The translations under genes and the position numbers were made by a program. From Lachnoclostridium sp. UBA5890 (GTDB taxonomy: Bacteria; Bacillota; Clostridia; Lachnospirales; Lachnospiraceae), in assembly GCA_002431395.1 (NCBI GenBank), contig DJEU01000021.1, positions 1 through 50,741 on the forward strand: a stretch of 50,741 bases of DNA, written 5' to 3'. This document shows positions 24,558-34,900 of the stretch, in pieces. The notes under the pieces were generated by a model. It ran no database searches, was not told where the DNA came from, and saw nothing but the letters and a program-made list of their open reading frames with translations. How positions within the stretch are numbered: position 1 is the first letter of the stretch; the number at the start of each line of letters is the position of its first letter.

Positions 24558-26212
24558 AAAAGCAACGAAATGTCGCAGAATTTGTAGTCCAGTGCCTCGA
24601 ACAAGAGGGAGTTGAATACATCTTCGGCATTCCCGGTGAGGAAAATCTGGACCTTATCAATGCGTTATACGATTCAAAAATAAAATTTATCACGGTCCGC
24701 CACGAACAGGGTGCTGCCTTTATGGCGGATGTGTACGGAAGGCTCACCGGCCACGCCGGTGTCTGCCTTTCCACCCTTGGTCCCGGTGCCACCAATCTGG
24801 TCACCGGGGTAGCCGATGCTGACAGCGACGGTGCTCCGCTGATCGCTCTGACTGGTCAGGTAAGTACAAATAAAATGCACATTACCGCCCACCAGTTTTT
24901 GGATCTGGTTCAATTGTTTGAGCCGATCACAAAACGCAGCAAGCAAATTGTGGAACCGGCCTCTGTCAACGAGATTATCCGCCTCGCCTTCAAATACGCA
25001 GAAAGTGAGAAACCCGGAGCCTGCCACATTGACCTTCCCGTCAACATCGCAAAACTTCCGGTGGAGGAATCCGAAAAACCATTGATCCGCCGTCAGCTTC
25101 CGGTCGAACTTCCTTCGGAAAATGCGATTAAAGTGGCGGTGGATACAATCAATAAAGCAAAGCGCCCTGTCATTTTGGCAGGAAATGGTGCCGTCCGTGC
25201 CCACGCCGAAAAGGCATTGACATTATTTTCCAATCTTTTAAAAATTCCTGTCATCAATACTATGATGGCAAAAGGAATCGTGCCCTGCGACAATGCCTAT
25301 TCCTTGCTTACCATAGGCACCCCGCAGAAAGATTATGTCAATAAATACATTGAAAGTGCGGATGTCGTCATCACGGTCGGTTATGATATCATTGAATATT
25401 CCCCCGACAAGTGGAACTACCAAAACAAAGCGTCGATTGTACATATCGATGCCAGACCGGCTCATATCAACAAACATTACCAGCCTGTCATTGACGTTGT
25501 CGGCGATATCTCTATTTCCCTCCAGAAACTAGTAAGTTTATGCAAGGAAAAAGAAGATCCTATTCTCGCCTTTCACCTGCGCCGCAAAATGGAACAGGAA
25601 TATGTACAATATGCGAAAGACACCGCATTTCCGATGAAACCACAGAAAATTCTGTTTGACATTCATCGGATCATGGGAAAAGACGGCATCTTGATCTCGG
25701 ATGTCGGAGCTCACAAAATGTGGATCGCCCGCCATTACAATTGTTATCAGCCAAACACATGCATCATATCCAACGGTTTTGCATCGATGGGAATCGCACT
25801 TCCGGGTGCCATCGTGTCCAAAATGATCTACCCTGACCGCAAAATTCTCGCTGTAACCGGCGATGGTGGATTTTTAATGAACGTGCAGGAGTTAGAGACT
25901 GCCGTCCGTTTGAAACTTGCATTTGTCGTACTGATTTTTAACGATTCCAGCTATGGATTGATCAAATGGAAACAGGAAGATTATTTTGGCAAGAGCCGCT
26001 ATGTGGATTTTGACAATCCCGACTTTTTAAAACTGGCAGAGAGTTTTGGCTGCAAAGGCTATCGTATTCAGGCAGCCGACGAGCTTCTCCCGACTTTGAA
26101 AGAAGCTTTTTCCCAGGAAGTTCCAACCGTGATCGACTGCGCTGTCGATTATGGTGAAAATCAAAAACTAACCAAACACTTAGAAGACATTTATCACCTG
26201 CCGTTGGAATAA
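24554..26212 (+). CDS. Thiamine-diphosphate-dependent enzyme, acetolactate synthase-like
   Basis: A 552-residue enzyme with the three-domain ThDP fold. The activating Glu is in RHEQGAAFMADVYGR, the ThDP/Mg motif is GDGGFLMNVQELETA...IFNDSSYG, and GYDIIEYSPDKWN resembles the FAD-independent catabolic synthase AlsS. It would join two pyruvate units to acetolactate, or decarboxylate another 2-oxo acid. It overlaps hutU by 4 bp and therefore is translated with it, which is odd because no known step of histidine breakdown needs ThDP. No small regulatory subunit gene is nearby. The role in this operon is unknown. Confidence 0.85.
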   Translation: MKKQRNVAEFVVQCLEQEGVEYIFGIPGEENLDLINALYDSKIKFITVRHEQGAAFMADVYGRLTGHAGVCLSTLGPGATNLVTGVADADSDGAPLIALTGQVSTNKMHITAHQFLDLVQLFEPITKRSKQIVEPASVNEIIRLAFKYAESEKPGACHIDLPVNIAKLPVEESEKPLIRRQLPVELPSENAIKVAVDTINKAKRPVILAGNGAVRAHAEKALTLFSNLLKIPVINTMMAKGIVPCDNAYSLLTIGTPQKDYVNKYIESADVVITVGYDIIEYSPDKWNYQNKASIVHIDARPAHINKHYQPVIDVVGDISISLQKLVSLCKEKEDPILAFHLRRKMEQEYVQYAKDTAFPMKPQKILFDIHRIMGKDGILISDVGAHKMWIARHYNCYQPNTCIISNGFASMGIALPGAIVSKMIYPDRKILAVTGDGGFLMNVQELETAVRLKLAFVVLIFNDSSYGLIKWKQEDYFGKSRYVDFDNPDFLKLAESFGCKGYRIQAADELLPTLKEAFSQEVPTVIDCAVDYGENQKLTKHLEDIYHLPLE

Positions 26213-26241
26213 TATGGCAGAAAAAGAAAGGAGCCTGCACT

Positions 26242-27822
26242 ATGACTATCCCTACACATTCTATCGAAGAAATGAAAGATCCCAAAGAAATCACGTCCGT
26301 AACACTTGGCACATCTCCGGTTTCTCTGGAAGAATTTATCGCTGTGGCACGTTACCACGCGAAAGTAGAATTTTCACCGGAAATGGAAGAAAAAATCACT
26401 TCCGTTCGAAAACTTGTCGAGAAATTTCTGGAAGAGTCACGTCCCATCTATGGTGTAACAACCGGCTTTGGCGACAATGTTCGACACAGCATTTCAAAAG
26501 AAAATGCGAAGCAGCTGCAGTTGAATATCATCCGCTCTCATTCTACAGGTGTAGGTGAACCACTGAATGAAGAATGCGTCCGCGCCATCATGTTCGCTAT
26601 GCTCACAAATGCAAGAACCGGATTCAGCGGGGTTTCTCTTCCTACGATCACACAGATCAAAGAATTGTTAAACCGCGGTGTCGTTCCTTTTGTTCCGGGC
26701 GAAGGCTGTATCGCCGGCTTAAGCGTCGAGGGACATATTGCCCTCGTTCTTGTGGGAGAAGGATACGCCTACGTCGATGGCAAAAAAGTACCTGGTGCGG
26801 AGGCGCTCACCAAAGCCGCACTCTCTCCAATCACATTGGGAACCAAAGAAGGTCTTGACCTCCTCAATGGCTGTCTGGGTGCAATCGGTCTTTCCGCCCT
26901 TGCCCTTTACAATACGATTCAGTGTATGAAATCTGCCGATATTGCTTCCGCGTATTCATTTGAAACATTGAAGGGAACGAAAAAAGCGCTGGATCCTCGT
27001 CTGATGGCAGCAAAATGCCGCGAAGAACAGGCAGACACCGCAAAAAATCTTCTCCACATCCTCGAAGGCAGCGAGATCATCGATGCGAACACCGACCGCA
27101 CCGTGCAGGATCCTTACGTACTCCGTTGTGCCGCACAGATGAGCGGTGCGGACAAACGTGTCATCAAAGAGACCTATCGTGCCATCTGCGAAGAATTTAA
27201 TTCCTGCTGCGACAACCCGGTTATTATCCCGGACGAAACCGGTGAAGACGGTGTCGCTCTGATGGAGGGTAACTTTGACGGTTCTTACACCGCGATGCAT
27301 ATGGACAGCCTCTGTATCGCTATGGCGCATCTTGGCAAAATGTGCGAACGCCGTACCGACCGCCTCGTCAACCGCCATTTCAGCGATTATCCGGGATTCT
27401 TAGTTAAAAATCCGGGATTAAACAGCGGTTATATGATCACGCATTATACCTCTGCTACACTCCTGATCGAGATCCGGTCGATGCTCACTCCATCCAGCGG
27501 CGACTCAATCCCGGTTTCCGCAAATCAGGAAGACCCGAATACCTTCACTTATGTTTCTGCGATGAAAGCCTACCAGTGTTCCAGAAAGCTGGAATATATC
27601 GTTGGCATCGAACTTATGACGCAGGCACAGGCCAAAGATTTTATTACCGATCTGAAATCTGCTCCCGTCATTGAAAAAGTGCATTCCCAGATCCGAAGTG
27701 AAATTCCTACCGTAGAAGAAGACCGTTACTTCTACCCGGATATGGAAAAAATAAAAGATATGGTTCATGAGGGAACCCTCGTAAAGACCGTAGAAAAAGA
27801 AATCGGACATTTGCTTTTCTAA
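26242..27822 (+). CDS. HAL/PAL-family protein lacking the MIO Ala-Ser-Gly triad (second copy)
   Basis: A 526-residue HAL-fold protein, last in the hut operon, starting 29 bp after the ThDP gene with AAAGGAG before its ATG. Kept active-site features are YGVTTGFGDN (Tyr70), RSHSTGVGEP (His100), LLNGC, TVQDPYVLRC and SANQEDP. The MIO loop reads GCIAGLSVEGHIAL (residues 155-168): it has no Ser where dehydroalanine would form and is three residues shorter than HutH. GNFHG is GNFDG. It resembles the protein at 5127-6626 (shared VEGHIAL, GNFDG, EDRYFYPD) much more than the canonical HutH. Calling it histidine ammonia-lyase would be unsafe. It could be a pseudoenzyme, a partner subunit or a different catalyst. 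Confidence 0.85.
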   Translation: MTIPTHSIEEMKDPKEITSVTLGTSPVSLEEFIAVARYHAKVEFSPEMEEKITSVRKLVEKFLEESRPIYGVTTGFGDNVRHSISKENAKQLQLNIIRSHSTGVGEPLNEECVRAIMFAMLTNARTGFSGVSLPTITQIKELLNRGVVPFVPGEGCIAGLSVEGHIALVLVGEGYAYVDGKKVPGAEALTKAALSPITLGTKEGLDLLNGCLGAIGLSALALYNTIQCMKSADIASAYSFETLKGTKKALDPRLMAAKCREEQADTAKNLLHILEGSEIIDANTDRTVQDPYVLRCAAQMSGADKRVIKETYRAICEEFNSCCDNPVIIPDETGEDGVALMEGNFDGSYTAMHMDSLCIAMAHLGKMCERRTDRLVNRHFSDYPGFLVKNPGLNSGYMITHYTSATLLIEIRSMLTPSSGDSIPVSANQEDPNTFTYVSAMKAYQCSRKLEYIVGIELMTQAQAKDFITDLKSAPVIEKVHSQIRSEIPTVEEDRYFYPDMEKIKDMVHEGTLVKTVEKEIGHLLF

Positions 27823-27839
27823 AAGATTTATGATTGCCA

Positions 27840-27875
27840 AAAAGGTACGAAACCCGAACTCGTTTCGTACCTTTT
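27840..27875 (+). terminator. Bidirectional intrinsic terminator between the hut operon and feoB
   Basis: GGTACGAAAC (27844-27853) and GTTTCGTACC (27862-27871) are a perfect 10-bp stem with an 8-nt loop, flanked by A-run and T-run. It can end both the plus hut operon and the minus feoB transcript. Confidence 0.92.
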
Positions 27876-27886
27876 CTATCTTCATT

Positions 27887-30262
27887 CTAAAACAAAAATC
27901 CTAACGCATGTACAGCAAATGCAACTATCCACGCAATCACGCATTGTGCCACTACTGTCAAAAATGCGGCTTTGCTGCTTCCCATTTCCCTTTTCACGGT
28001 AGCAACCGCCGCCACACATGGCGTATACAACAATGTAAATACTAAGAAAACAAATGCCGTAAATGGCGTAAACAACGTATGTATCTGCGATACATCTCCT
28101 CCCAGGAGAACCGTAAGTGTCGATACCACACTTTCCTTGGCTGTAAATCCGGTGATCAATGCTGTGGAAACACGCCAGTCACCAAAACCAAGCGGTTTAA
28201 AAAGCGGCGCCGCAAAACTTCCAATCATTGCCAGCAAGCTTTCGTCCGCTGATTCTGCGACATTGAGCCGAATGTCAAATGTCTGCAGAAACCATATGAT
28301 GATCGATGCCAGAAAGATAATGGTAAATGCTTTTTGGATAAATCCTTTTGCCTTTTCCCAAATCAGCTGCACTACACTTTTGGCAGAGGGAAGGCGGTAA
28401 TTTGGCAACTCCATCACAAACGGCACCGGTTCTCCCTTAAACTTTGTCTTTTTCAAGATCAATGCATACAAAATACCGCATACAATTCCAAAAAGATACA
28501 GGCCGACCATCACAAGTGCCTGGTATTTTCGCGGGAAAAATGCACTGATCATCAACGTATAAATCGGCAGTTTCGCACTACAGCTCATAAACGGCGTGAG
28601 CAGGATCGTCATCTTGCGGTCACGCTCACTGGAAAGCGTACGCGTTGCCATGATTGCAGGCACCGAACAACCAAATCCAATCAGCATCGGCACAAAACTC
28701 CGTCCTGACAATCCCGTCTTTCGCAGCAGTTTGTCCATGACAAATGCCACACGCGCCATATATCCGGTATCTTCCAAAATTGACAGGAAGAAAAACAATG
28801 TCACGATCGTCGGCAGGAAACTAAGTACACTTCCCACACCCTGACAGACACCGGAAACCACCAGATCATGCACAACCGGGTTAATCTGGACTGCCGTAAG
28901 TCCCTTGTCAATCCACGAAATCACAGCATCGACCCCCAAGGCCATAAGGTCTGACAGCCAGGCTCCGAGAAAATTAAATGTCATCGCAAACACCAATGCC
29001 ATAATACCGATAAAGCACGGAATTGCTGTATATTTCCCAGTCAACACACGGTCGATCATCATACTTCTGTGATGCTCTTTGCTCTCATGCGGACGCACCA
29101 GTGTCTTCTTACACAAATTTTCAATAAAGGTAAATCGCATATTAGCAATGGCTGCTTCTCGATCTAATTCGGTCTCTTTTTCCATCACGGCAATGATCTG
29201 CTGAAATGCCTGCTTTTTCTCATCGGAAAGCCGCATCTCTTTTTCGATCAGATAATCATTTTCAATCATTTTTGTCGCCGCAAAGCGAACCGGAAGTCCT
29301 GCTGCCTTTGCCTCTGGCTCCAGCATATGTACTGCCGCATGAATACATCGATGCACCGCTCCAATCGGATCTTTCTCCTGGTTGCTGTCCGGGCAGAAAT
29401 CAATTCTTCCCGGCGGCTCCTGAAATTCTGCCACATGCATGGCATGGCTGATAAGTTCATCAATTCCTTCATTTTTTGCTGCCGAAATCGGCACAACCGG
29501 AATTCCAAGAATTTCCTCTAACTCATTGACACGCGCAGAACCACCATTGGCACGCACTTCATCCATCATATTGAGCGCAAGTACCATGGGAATTCCAAGT
29601 TCCATCAGCTGCATCGTCAAACAAAGATTTCGTTCCAGATTTGACGCATCCACAATATTAATAATTCCCGTTGGTTTAGAATCCAGTAAAAAATCCCTTG
29701 TCACAATTTCCTCATTGGAATATGGTGAAAGGGAATAAATCCCGGGAAGATCTGTCACCGTCGCCTCCGGATGATTACGGATCGTGCCATCTTTCCGGTC
29801 TACTGTCACACCTGGGAAATTTCCAACATGCTGATTTGCACCGGTAAGCTGGTTAAAAAGCGTGGTTTTTCCACAATTCTGATTTCCGGCAAGGGCAAAC
29901 CGAATCGGCGTCCCCTTTGGAAGTCTTCTTGCTTCATCTTCTTCTCTTTCCTTTTTCGCTTTTCCCAATTCTCCTACTCCCGGATGAGGGACCGCCTGAT
30001 ATGCCCGCTCCTTTTCCGGATTGCATGTTTCCTCCGGATGGATTCCGTCAATCTCGATTTTTTGTGCTTCTTCCAGACGAAGTGTCAGTTCGTAGCCACG
30101 AACTTTAATCTGGACCGGATCCCCCATCGGTGCAATCTTTTGTAAGGTAATCTCTGTACCGGGTGTCAGCCCCATATCAAGCAGATGATGGCGAAGTGCC
30201 CCTTCGCCCTCTACTGCCTGTATGTATGCACATTGCCCCGGCTGTAATTCATTCATTGTCAT
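27887..30262 (-). CDS. feoB: Ferrous iron transporter, FeoA-FeoB fusion
   Basis: A 791-residue Fe2+ uptake protein. Residues 1-75 form a FeoA SH3-like domain (MNELQPGQ, DMGLTPGTEI). After a charged linker the G domain follows, with G1 GNQNCGKTT (126-134), G3 DLPG (171-174) and G4 NMMD, then the helical GDI region. The C-terminal half carries the Feo membrane core with two gate motifs (GFGCSVPAIMATR and FTPCVA-type TPCVAA) and about ten membrane segments. It lies 6 bp after thrH, with no strong ribosome binding site seen, so translation may depend on coupling. The terminator at 27840-27875 ends the unit. Confidence 0.95.
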   Translation of the reverse strand: MTMNELQPGQCAYIQAVEGEGALRHHLLDMGLTPGTEITLQKIAPMGDPVQIKVRGYELTLRLEEAQKIEIDGIHPEETCNPEKERAYQAVPHPGVGELGKAKKEREEDEARRLPKGTPIRFALAGNQNCGKTTLFNQLTGANQHVGNFPGVTVDRKDGTIRNHPEATVTDLPGIYSLSPYSNEEIVTRDFLLDSKPTGIINIVDASNLERNLCLTMQLMELGIPMVLALNMMDEVRANGGSARVNELEEILGIPVVPISAAKNEGIDELISHAMHVAEFQEPPGRIDFCPDSNQEKDPIGAVHRCIHAAVHMLEPEAKAAGLPVRFAATKMIENDYLIEKEMRLSDEKKQAFQQIIAVMEKETELDREAAIANMRFTFIENLCKKTLVRPHESKEHHRSMMIDRVLTGKYTAIPCFIGIMALVFAMTFNFLGAWLSDLMALGVDAVISWIDKGLTAVQINPVVHDLVVSGVCQGVGSVLSFLPTIVTLFFFLSILEDTGYMARVAFVMDKLLRKTGLSGRSFVPMLIGFGCSVPAIMATRTLSSERDRKMTILLTPFMSCSAKLPIYTLMISAFFPRKYQALVMVGLYLFGIVCGILYALILKKTKFKGEPVPFVMELPNYRLPSAKSVVQLIWEKAKGFIQKAFTIIFLASIIIWFLQTFDIRLNVAESADESLLAMIGSFAAPLFKPLGFGDWRVSTALITGFTAKESVVSTLTVLLGGDVSQIHTLFTPFTAFVFLVFTLLYTPCVAAVATVKREMGSSKAAFLTVVAQCVIAWIVAFAVHALGFLF

Positions 30263-30268
30263 TTTATT

Positions 30269-30868
30269 CTACAATACTTTCTTGATCGCAGCCATCAGCT
30301 CGTCATACGTTTCATATGCCGGAAGCTGTGGGTATTCTGCCTTGATCGCATCCGTGCTCTTAAACAAAAATCCTGCTTTGCTTGCAAGAATCATTCCGAT
30401 ATCATTGTGGCTGTCTCCACTTGCGATTGTATCGTAGCCGATGGACTGGAGTGCCTTTACTGTCGTCAATTTCGACTGCTCGCAGCGCATCTTAAATCCT
30501 GTGATCTCGCCATCCTCTGCCACAACAAGTTCATTACAGAATATCGTTGGATATCCTAATTTTTTCATAAGCGGTCCGGCAAACTGGGAAAATGTATCGC
30601 TGATGATGATAACCTGTGTCATGCTGCGAAGTTCATCCAAAAACTCTTTTGCTCCCGGAATCGGATCGATCGTTGCAATTGTTTCCTGGATCTCCTTCAA
30701 ACCAAGTCCATGCTCTTTCAAAATTCCAAGTCTGAAATTCATCAATTTATCATAATCCGGTTCGTCTCTCGTCGTCTTTTTCAATTCCGGGATTCCTGTC
30801 GCCTCACTAAATGCGATCCAGATCTCCGGCACCAAAACTCCCTCTAAGTCCAAACATACGATTTCCAT
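30269..30868 (-). CDS. thrH: Bifunctional phosphoserine phosphatase/homoserine phosphotransferase
   Basis: A cytosolic HAD-superfamily enzyme of 199 residues. The first motif DLEGVLVPEIW (Asp7, Glu9) is characteristic of ThrH, followed by IIISDTFSQF (motif II), a Lys in EQSK and SGDSHNDIGM (motif III). ThrH removes phosphate from phosphoserine and can pass it to homoserine, linking serine and threonine synthesis. The ATG at 30868 has GGAGGT upstream; the frame is open further but without such a site. A near-consensus promoter lies at 30942-30970. The next gene, feoB, follows by only 6 bp though the two functions are unrelated. Confidence 0.9.
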   Translation of the reverse strand: MEIVCLDLEGVLVPEIWIAFSEATGIPELKKTTRDEPDYDKLMNFRLGILKEHGLGLKEIQETIATIDPIPGAKEFLDELRSMTQVIIISDTFSQFAGPLMKKLGYPTIFCNELVVAEDGEITGFKMRCEQSKLTTVKALQSIGYDTIASGDSHNDIGMILASKAGFLFKSTDAIKAEYPQLPAYETYDELMAAIKKVL

Positions 30869-30941
30869 TTTTCCGCTACCTCCGTACTTTCCAAATTTTG
30901 TAAGTAGTAATTTTGCTGATTTTTCCAGCCTCACCATCATT

Positions 30942-30970
30942 ATTATAAAATATCCCTGTCACTTTGACAA
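30942..30970 (-). promoter_or_regulatory. Promoter for thrH-feoB
   Basis: Minus strand: TTGTCA (30965-30970), 17-nt spacer, perfect TATAAT (30942-30947). No clear Fur box was recognised. Confidence 0.82.
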
Positions 30971-31028
30971 GTGTATATATGATTTTCCTGCACTTTTTGT
31001 AGAAAAGCAGAAAAAACGGGGGCATTTA

Positions 31029-31928
31029 CTACCTGTTTTCCAGCTTGCCGCGATAATATTCATAATGCTCTGACAAAATCTTGTCGGCATTCCACGGCTT
31101 TTTGTGTCCTACGTAATGAATGACCGCCGGATTTTCGCGGTGGAGGTCAGCATACAGTTCTTCGCTGTAACGGTTTCCGCTTTGAAGCTGTTCTGCCACG
31201 CAGGTCATATAGTTCCAGCGGATATCAAGAGGAAGTACTCTGCCATCAAACAGCATATTGAGGACATCCTGATCACTGAATGTATATTTGTGTCCGGCAA
31301 GCAGCTCGTAGATCTGCGGCATGGTAATCCTCTGCCTTGCCTTTTCCAAATCCAGCAAAAGAACACCGGAATTAAAATAGTCCTCCGGATGCTGCATTCC
31401 CAGTCCGTCTGTCCGGTAGTTATCCACATTATAGGGATAATCATCAAGATACACCGCGCGCCTCGTCTTCGAAAGCACCCGGAAATCCTCCGCGCGCACT
31501 GCTGCCACTTCCCGCTCGCCAAGTTCTGTGTCAAACAATTTGCTTACATCGTCAAGAAAAATCATATCGCAGTCAAGATATAGCATTTTCCCATAATTTG
31601 TAAACATTTTATCAAACAGATACAAACGGTAATTAATGGCTGCCGTATAGTACGCATTGGCAGTTTCCGGAAAATGTCCGCGGACCGGCGCAATGTCGAT
31701 AAAACGAATCCGCACTCCATTTTCGCCCTCTGCCAGCTGCAACGTCCGTGCTTTCGCCTCTTCCGAAATGTTTTCATACAGTATCAAAATGTCATATAAC
31801 CGCATTTTATCCCGGTTACAAAGAAGCGAGTAGAGGGCGGTTCGGAGTGGCTCCGCATACCCTTCATCGCTTACAAAACAAATATTTACCGGCGTTCCAA
31901 ACGCCGTCTGAAGTGGATAATCTTCCAT
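31029..31928 (-). CDS. Glycosyltransferase family 8 protein
   Basis: A 299-residue retaining glycosyltransferase. It begins PVNICFVSDEGYAEPLRTALYSL, the typical GT8 nucleotide-sugar entry, and has the metal-binding DCD motif in LYLDCDMIF (Asp119, Asp121), then YFNSGVLLLDLE and the C-terminal HYVGHKKPW. GT8 enzymes transfer hexoses from UDP-sugars. The ATG at 31928 has AAAGGAG upstream; the longer frame runs back into the preceding gene. It starts 11 bp after the stop of the nearest secreted repeat protein and is last in that operon, so it may glycosylate those Thr/Ser-rich proteins; this is inference. Confidence 0.9.
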   Translation of the reverse strand: MEDYPLQTAFGTPVNICFVSDEGYAEPLRTALYSLLCNRDKMRLYDILILYENISEEAKARTLQLAEGENGVRIRFIDIAPVRGHFPETANAYYTAAINYRLYLFDKMFTNYGKMLYLDCDMIFLDDVSKLFDTELGEREVAAVRAEDFRVLSKTRRAVYLDDYPYNVDNYRTDGLGMQHPEDYFNSGVLLLDLEKARQRITMPQIYELLAGHKYTFSDQDVLNMLFDGRVLPLDIRWNYMTCVAEQLQSGNRYSEELYADLHRENPAVIHYVGHKKPWNADKILSEHYEYYRGKLENR

Positions 31929-31939
31929 TTTTTCTCCTT

Positions 31940-34900
31940 TTAGTTTGTTACTATCTTTTGTTTTCCACCGATGCCACGTTTTTTCAGCCATTTTTTGTAT
32001 GCCTTCTTCTTTGCTTTTGGCACTTTCACAACGGCTTTTTTGTGAATCTTTGCAAATGCTTTTGCGCCGACAGATTTCGCCTTTAATTTTGTGGATTGGA
32101 TCGTAACCTTTTTCAGGTTTACGCATTTGTAAAATGCTTTTGTCCCTATCTTCTTGATATCTTTTCCGATCACAACCGTCTTCAAGTTCTTATTGCCGGC
32201 AAATGCCTTTTTCGCGATGGATGTTACCTTATAGTTCACACCATCAACCTTTACCGTCTTCGGAATTACAACTGTTTTTGCTGTCTTTTTGGCTGCGCTC
32301 TTTGTCAACTCGACTTCCGGTGTTTTTCCGGAAGTTTTCGTCACAGTATAAGTGTCACCTTTTTTTGACTTAATCTTTGTTCCAGCTGTCTCCGGTGCCT
32401 TGGTAACTGCCGGTGCTTTGGTTTCACCTGGTACAATAACCGGTTTGTCGCTTGGTGCCGGTGTCGCGGTGGATTTGTTGCCCTCTGACGGATTGGCCGA
32501 AGGGGTACTTCCCGGATTTGTACCTGCCGGCGTAACGGACGGACTTGCCGCCGGTGTCACTGTCGGACTCGCCGTTGGACTTACGGTCGGCGTCGCAGTC
32601 GGGGTCGGAGCGGCTTTGATCGTATAGGTCACTTCGATCACTGCGTCGCCCATTGTCACCGATGCCTTGATTGTTCCGGCACTTGTCAGATCGGTTGTTG
32701 GTTCGCCGTCTCTCGTGTAGACAATTTCCGCGTCAACATCCGTCTCCGCTTCGTCCCATGTATCGCTGTATGCTTTATTTAATACGGCTTTGTGTTCCGT
32801 GCCATTACACATGGCATCTTCTGCCGTCAATGTCATCGTTACCGTATGCGAAGAATCATCCGTACATACGCCGGTCAGCACATTCCCCTCTGCCGTATAA
32901 TTGAGTTTATGCTGCGGTGTATCCGGCAGTCTGGTATTGGAATATCCCATCGTCTTACAACCCCGATAACCATAATAAACGGTTCCGTGGGAAGTATCTG
33001 CCACAGGAACGGCATCCCGCTCTGCGTCGTTGTCGATATTCTGATACCAGCTCTGGCTTCCGTCTGTCGCACCCTTGTTTAACAGGCTGCACACTTCGCC
33101 GGAAGCAAACTGCTCTGCCGTCTTTCCGGCATCTCCGGACTCCACTTCCGCCTTATAATATGTATTTTCGATCGTACTATACGGAAGTTCGTGGGCAAGC
33201 GGCCATGTCACTCCCTCTCCATGAAACATAATATCACTGGCAAAACATCCCCGGATCGTACCAAAGTTTCCACCGACGAGGGCACCGTATTCCGTTGCTT
33301 TACCAAAAGAAGAATCCTTCGTTTGCGCTACAGTTTCAATCGCAGCACTTTCTGCCGAACAATTTTCAACGATTCCATAATTGTCTCCACAGATAATCCC
33401 CTGTCGGATAGTCACACCATCGTATTCACTTAATATGTTCTTAAAATGCACATTTTTAATCGTACCAAAATTTTGCGGTGTGATAACCTCACAACTTACA
33501 TTGCACGTTGTCACATTTGAAATGGTATGGTTATTTCCATCGAAAACGCCATAATACTTCGTCCATCCAAGCAAATAAGGGGTGTATACCTTACTATAAT
33601 CAAGATCTGCATCCAGAAGAATATTGATCGTATTATCTATATACATCATGTTCTGAATCTGTGTTATATCATCTTCCGATTGCAGTTTCACATACCACTC
33701 GCCATTTTTTTGAACGGATGGCACTCGCTCCAATACGATATTGTTCCCTGACGGTATCGGATCCCCCGGATAAAATATAGCATAAACATAATTATTTTTT
33801 TTCCACATATACATGCTGTCTGACGGCAACACATCTCCGGCAAATGGTTTTCCGTCCAGAGTTACCGTGCTGCTCTTTTTAAGCGTGAGTTTCAGATTGC
33901 TCCCAATACTAATCTCTGAAAGCTGCTCTCCGCTGTCATCAACATACGTATAATAATTTTTGCCGTCATAGTATTCCGACTTCATCGTAAAGCCGTCAAC
34001 TGCCTTGATCTCTTTTTCCTCGATCGGCGTACCATCTTCTTCTGTTAATTTTAATGTGACATCGTGAACAACCGGTGGATTTTCCGTATCTGCCACCATC
34101 GTTCCTTTTAGATTTTCACTGTCATACTCATAATTGAATTTATACAGCGTACCATCTTTCATCTTAATCAAATTAGCACAACACGGGAGTGCAGCGTTCT
34201 TCCATTCTCCGTCTGATGTCGTCTGCATCCCCTCGACCGGGTAACCATTGATCTCTGCCACATCTGCATTTTCCGGAAGCCCCGTCAGATCAAACAGATT
34301 TATCTCATTTCCATACGCATCCAGCGTATCCTCAAGCACAAATCCGTCACCCAGTTTAAGATTTCCCCCGATAATATGTGTACTCGGAGAAGAAAATGCC
34401 ACGACATCCCAAGGAGTCGTTTGAAGCCATCTTATCTGGATATCTCCTCCCCTAACTTGTATATTTCTGTATGCCTGAAATAAGATTTGCTTACCGGAAA
34501 TTGCATCAAAATTTTGATCCCAGCTTCCTCCGGCAATTGTAATGTCATTTGCTAACAACACCGTACTCACATCTGCGTACCGGCATGTTGATACAATCTT
34601 CCCCCCTGTCATCGTAAACCTGTCAATATTCTGGAGATATCCCTTGATATCAAGGTTTCCACCCTCGACTGTCAGGCTGCCGGCTGGCTGCACCATGTCA
34701 CCCATATTACCACAAATTACCATTTTACGTTCACTTAAGTTGTTCTTTTCTGCCCCGGGGGTAAGTTTCAAGACCGCCTCGCTGTCTTTTACCGTCATTT
34801 CCCCGGTTACCCGGATAACCGGGTTTTCCTCTGCCACTGCGGACATCAGTTCAGAATCTGACTCGACGTAAATATTGACATTTCCAAAAATATCCATAAC

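Noticed and set aside
30971..31028. Terminator after the GT8 gene
   Set aside because: CTGC and GCAG arms with A/T-rich centres were seen but the stem is short and no U-run follows on the minus strand.
32352..32627. Gly/Val-rich plus-strand ORFs opposite the Thr/Pro linkers (also 35855-36148 and 39339-39650)
   Set aside because: They are the complement of Thr/Pro repeats; simple composition explains the open frame.
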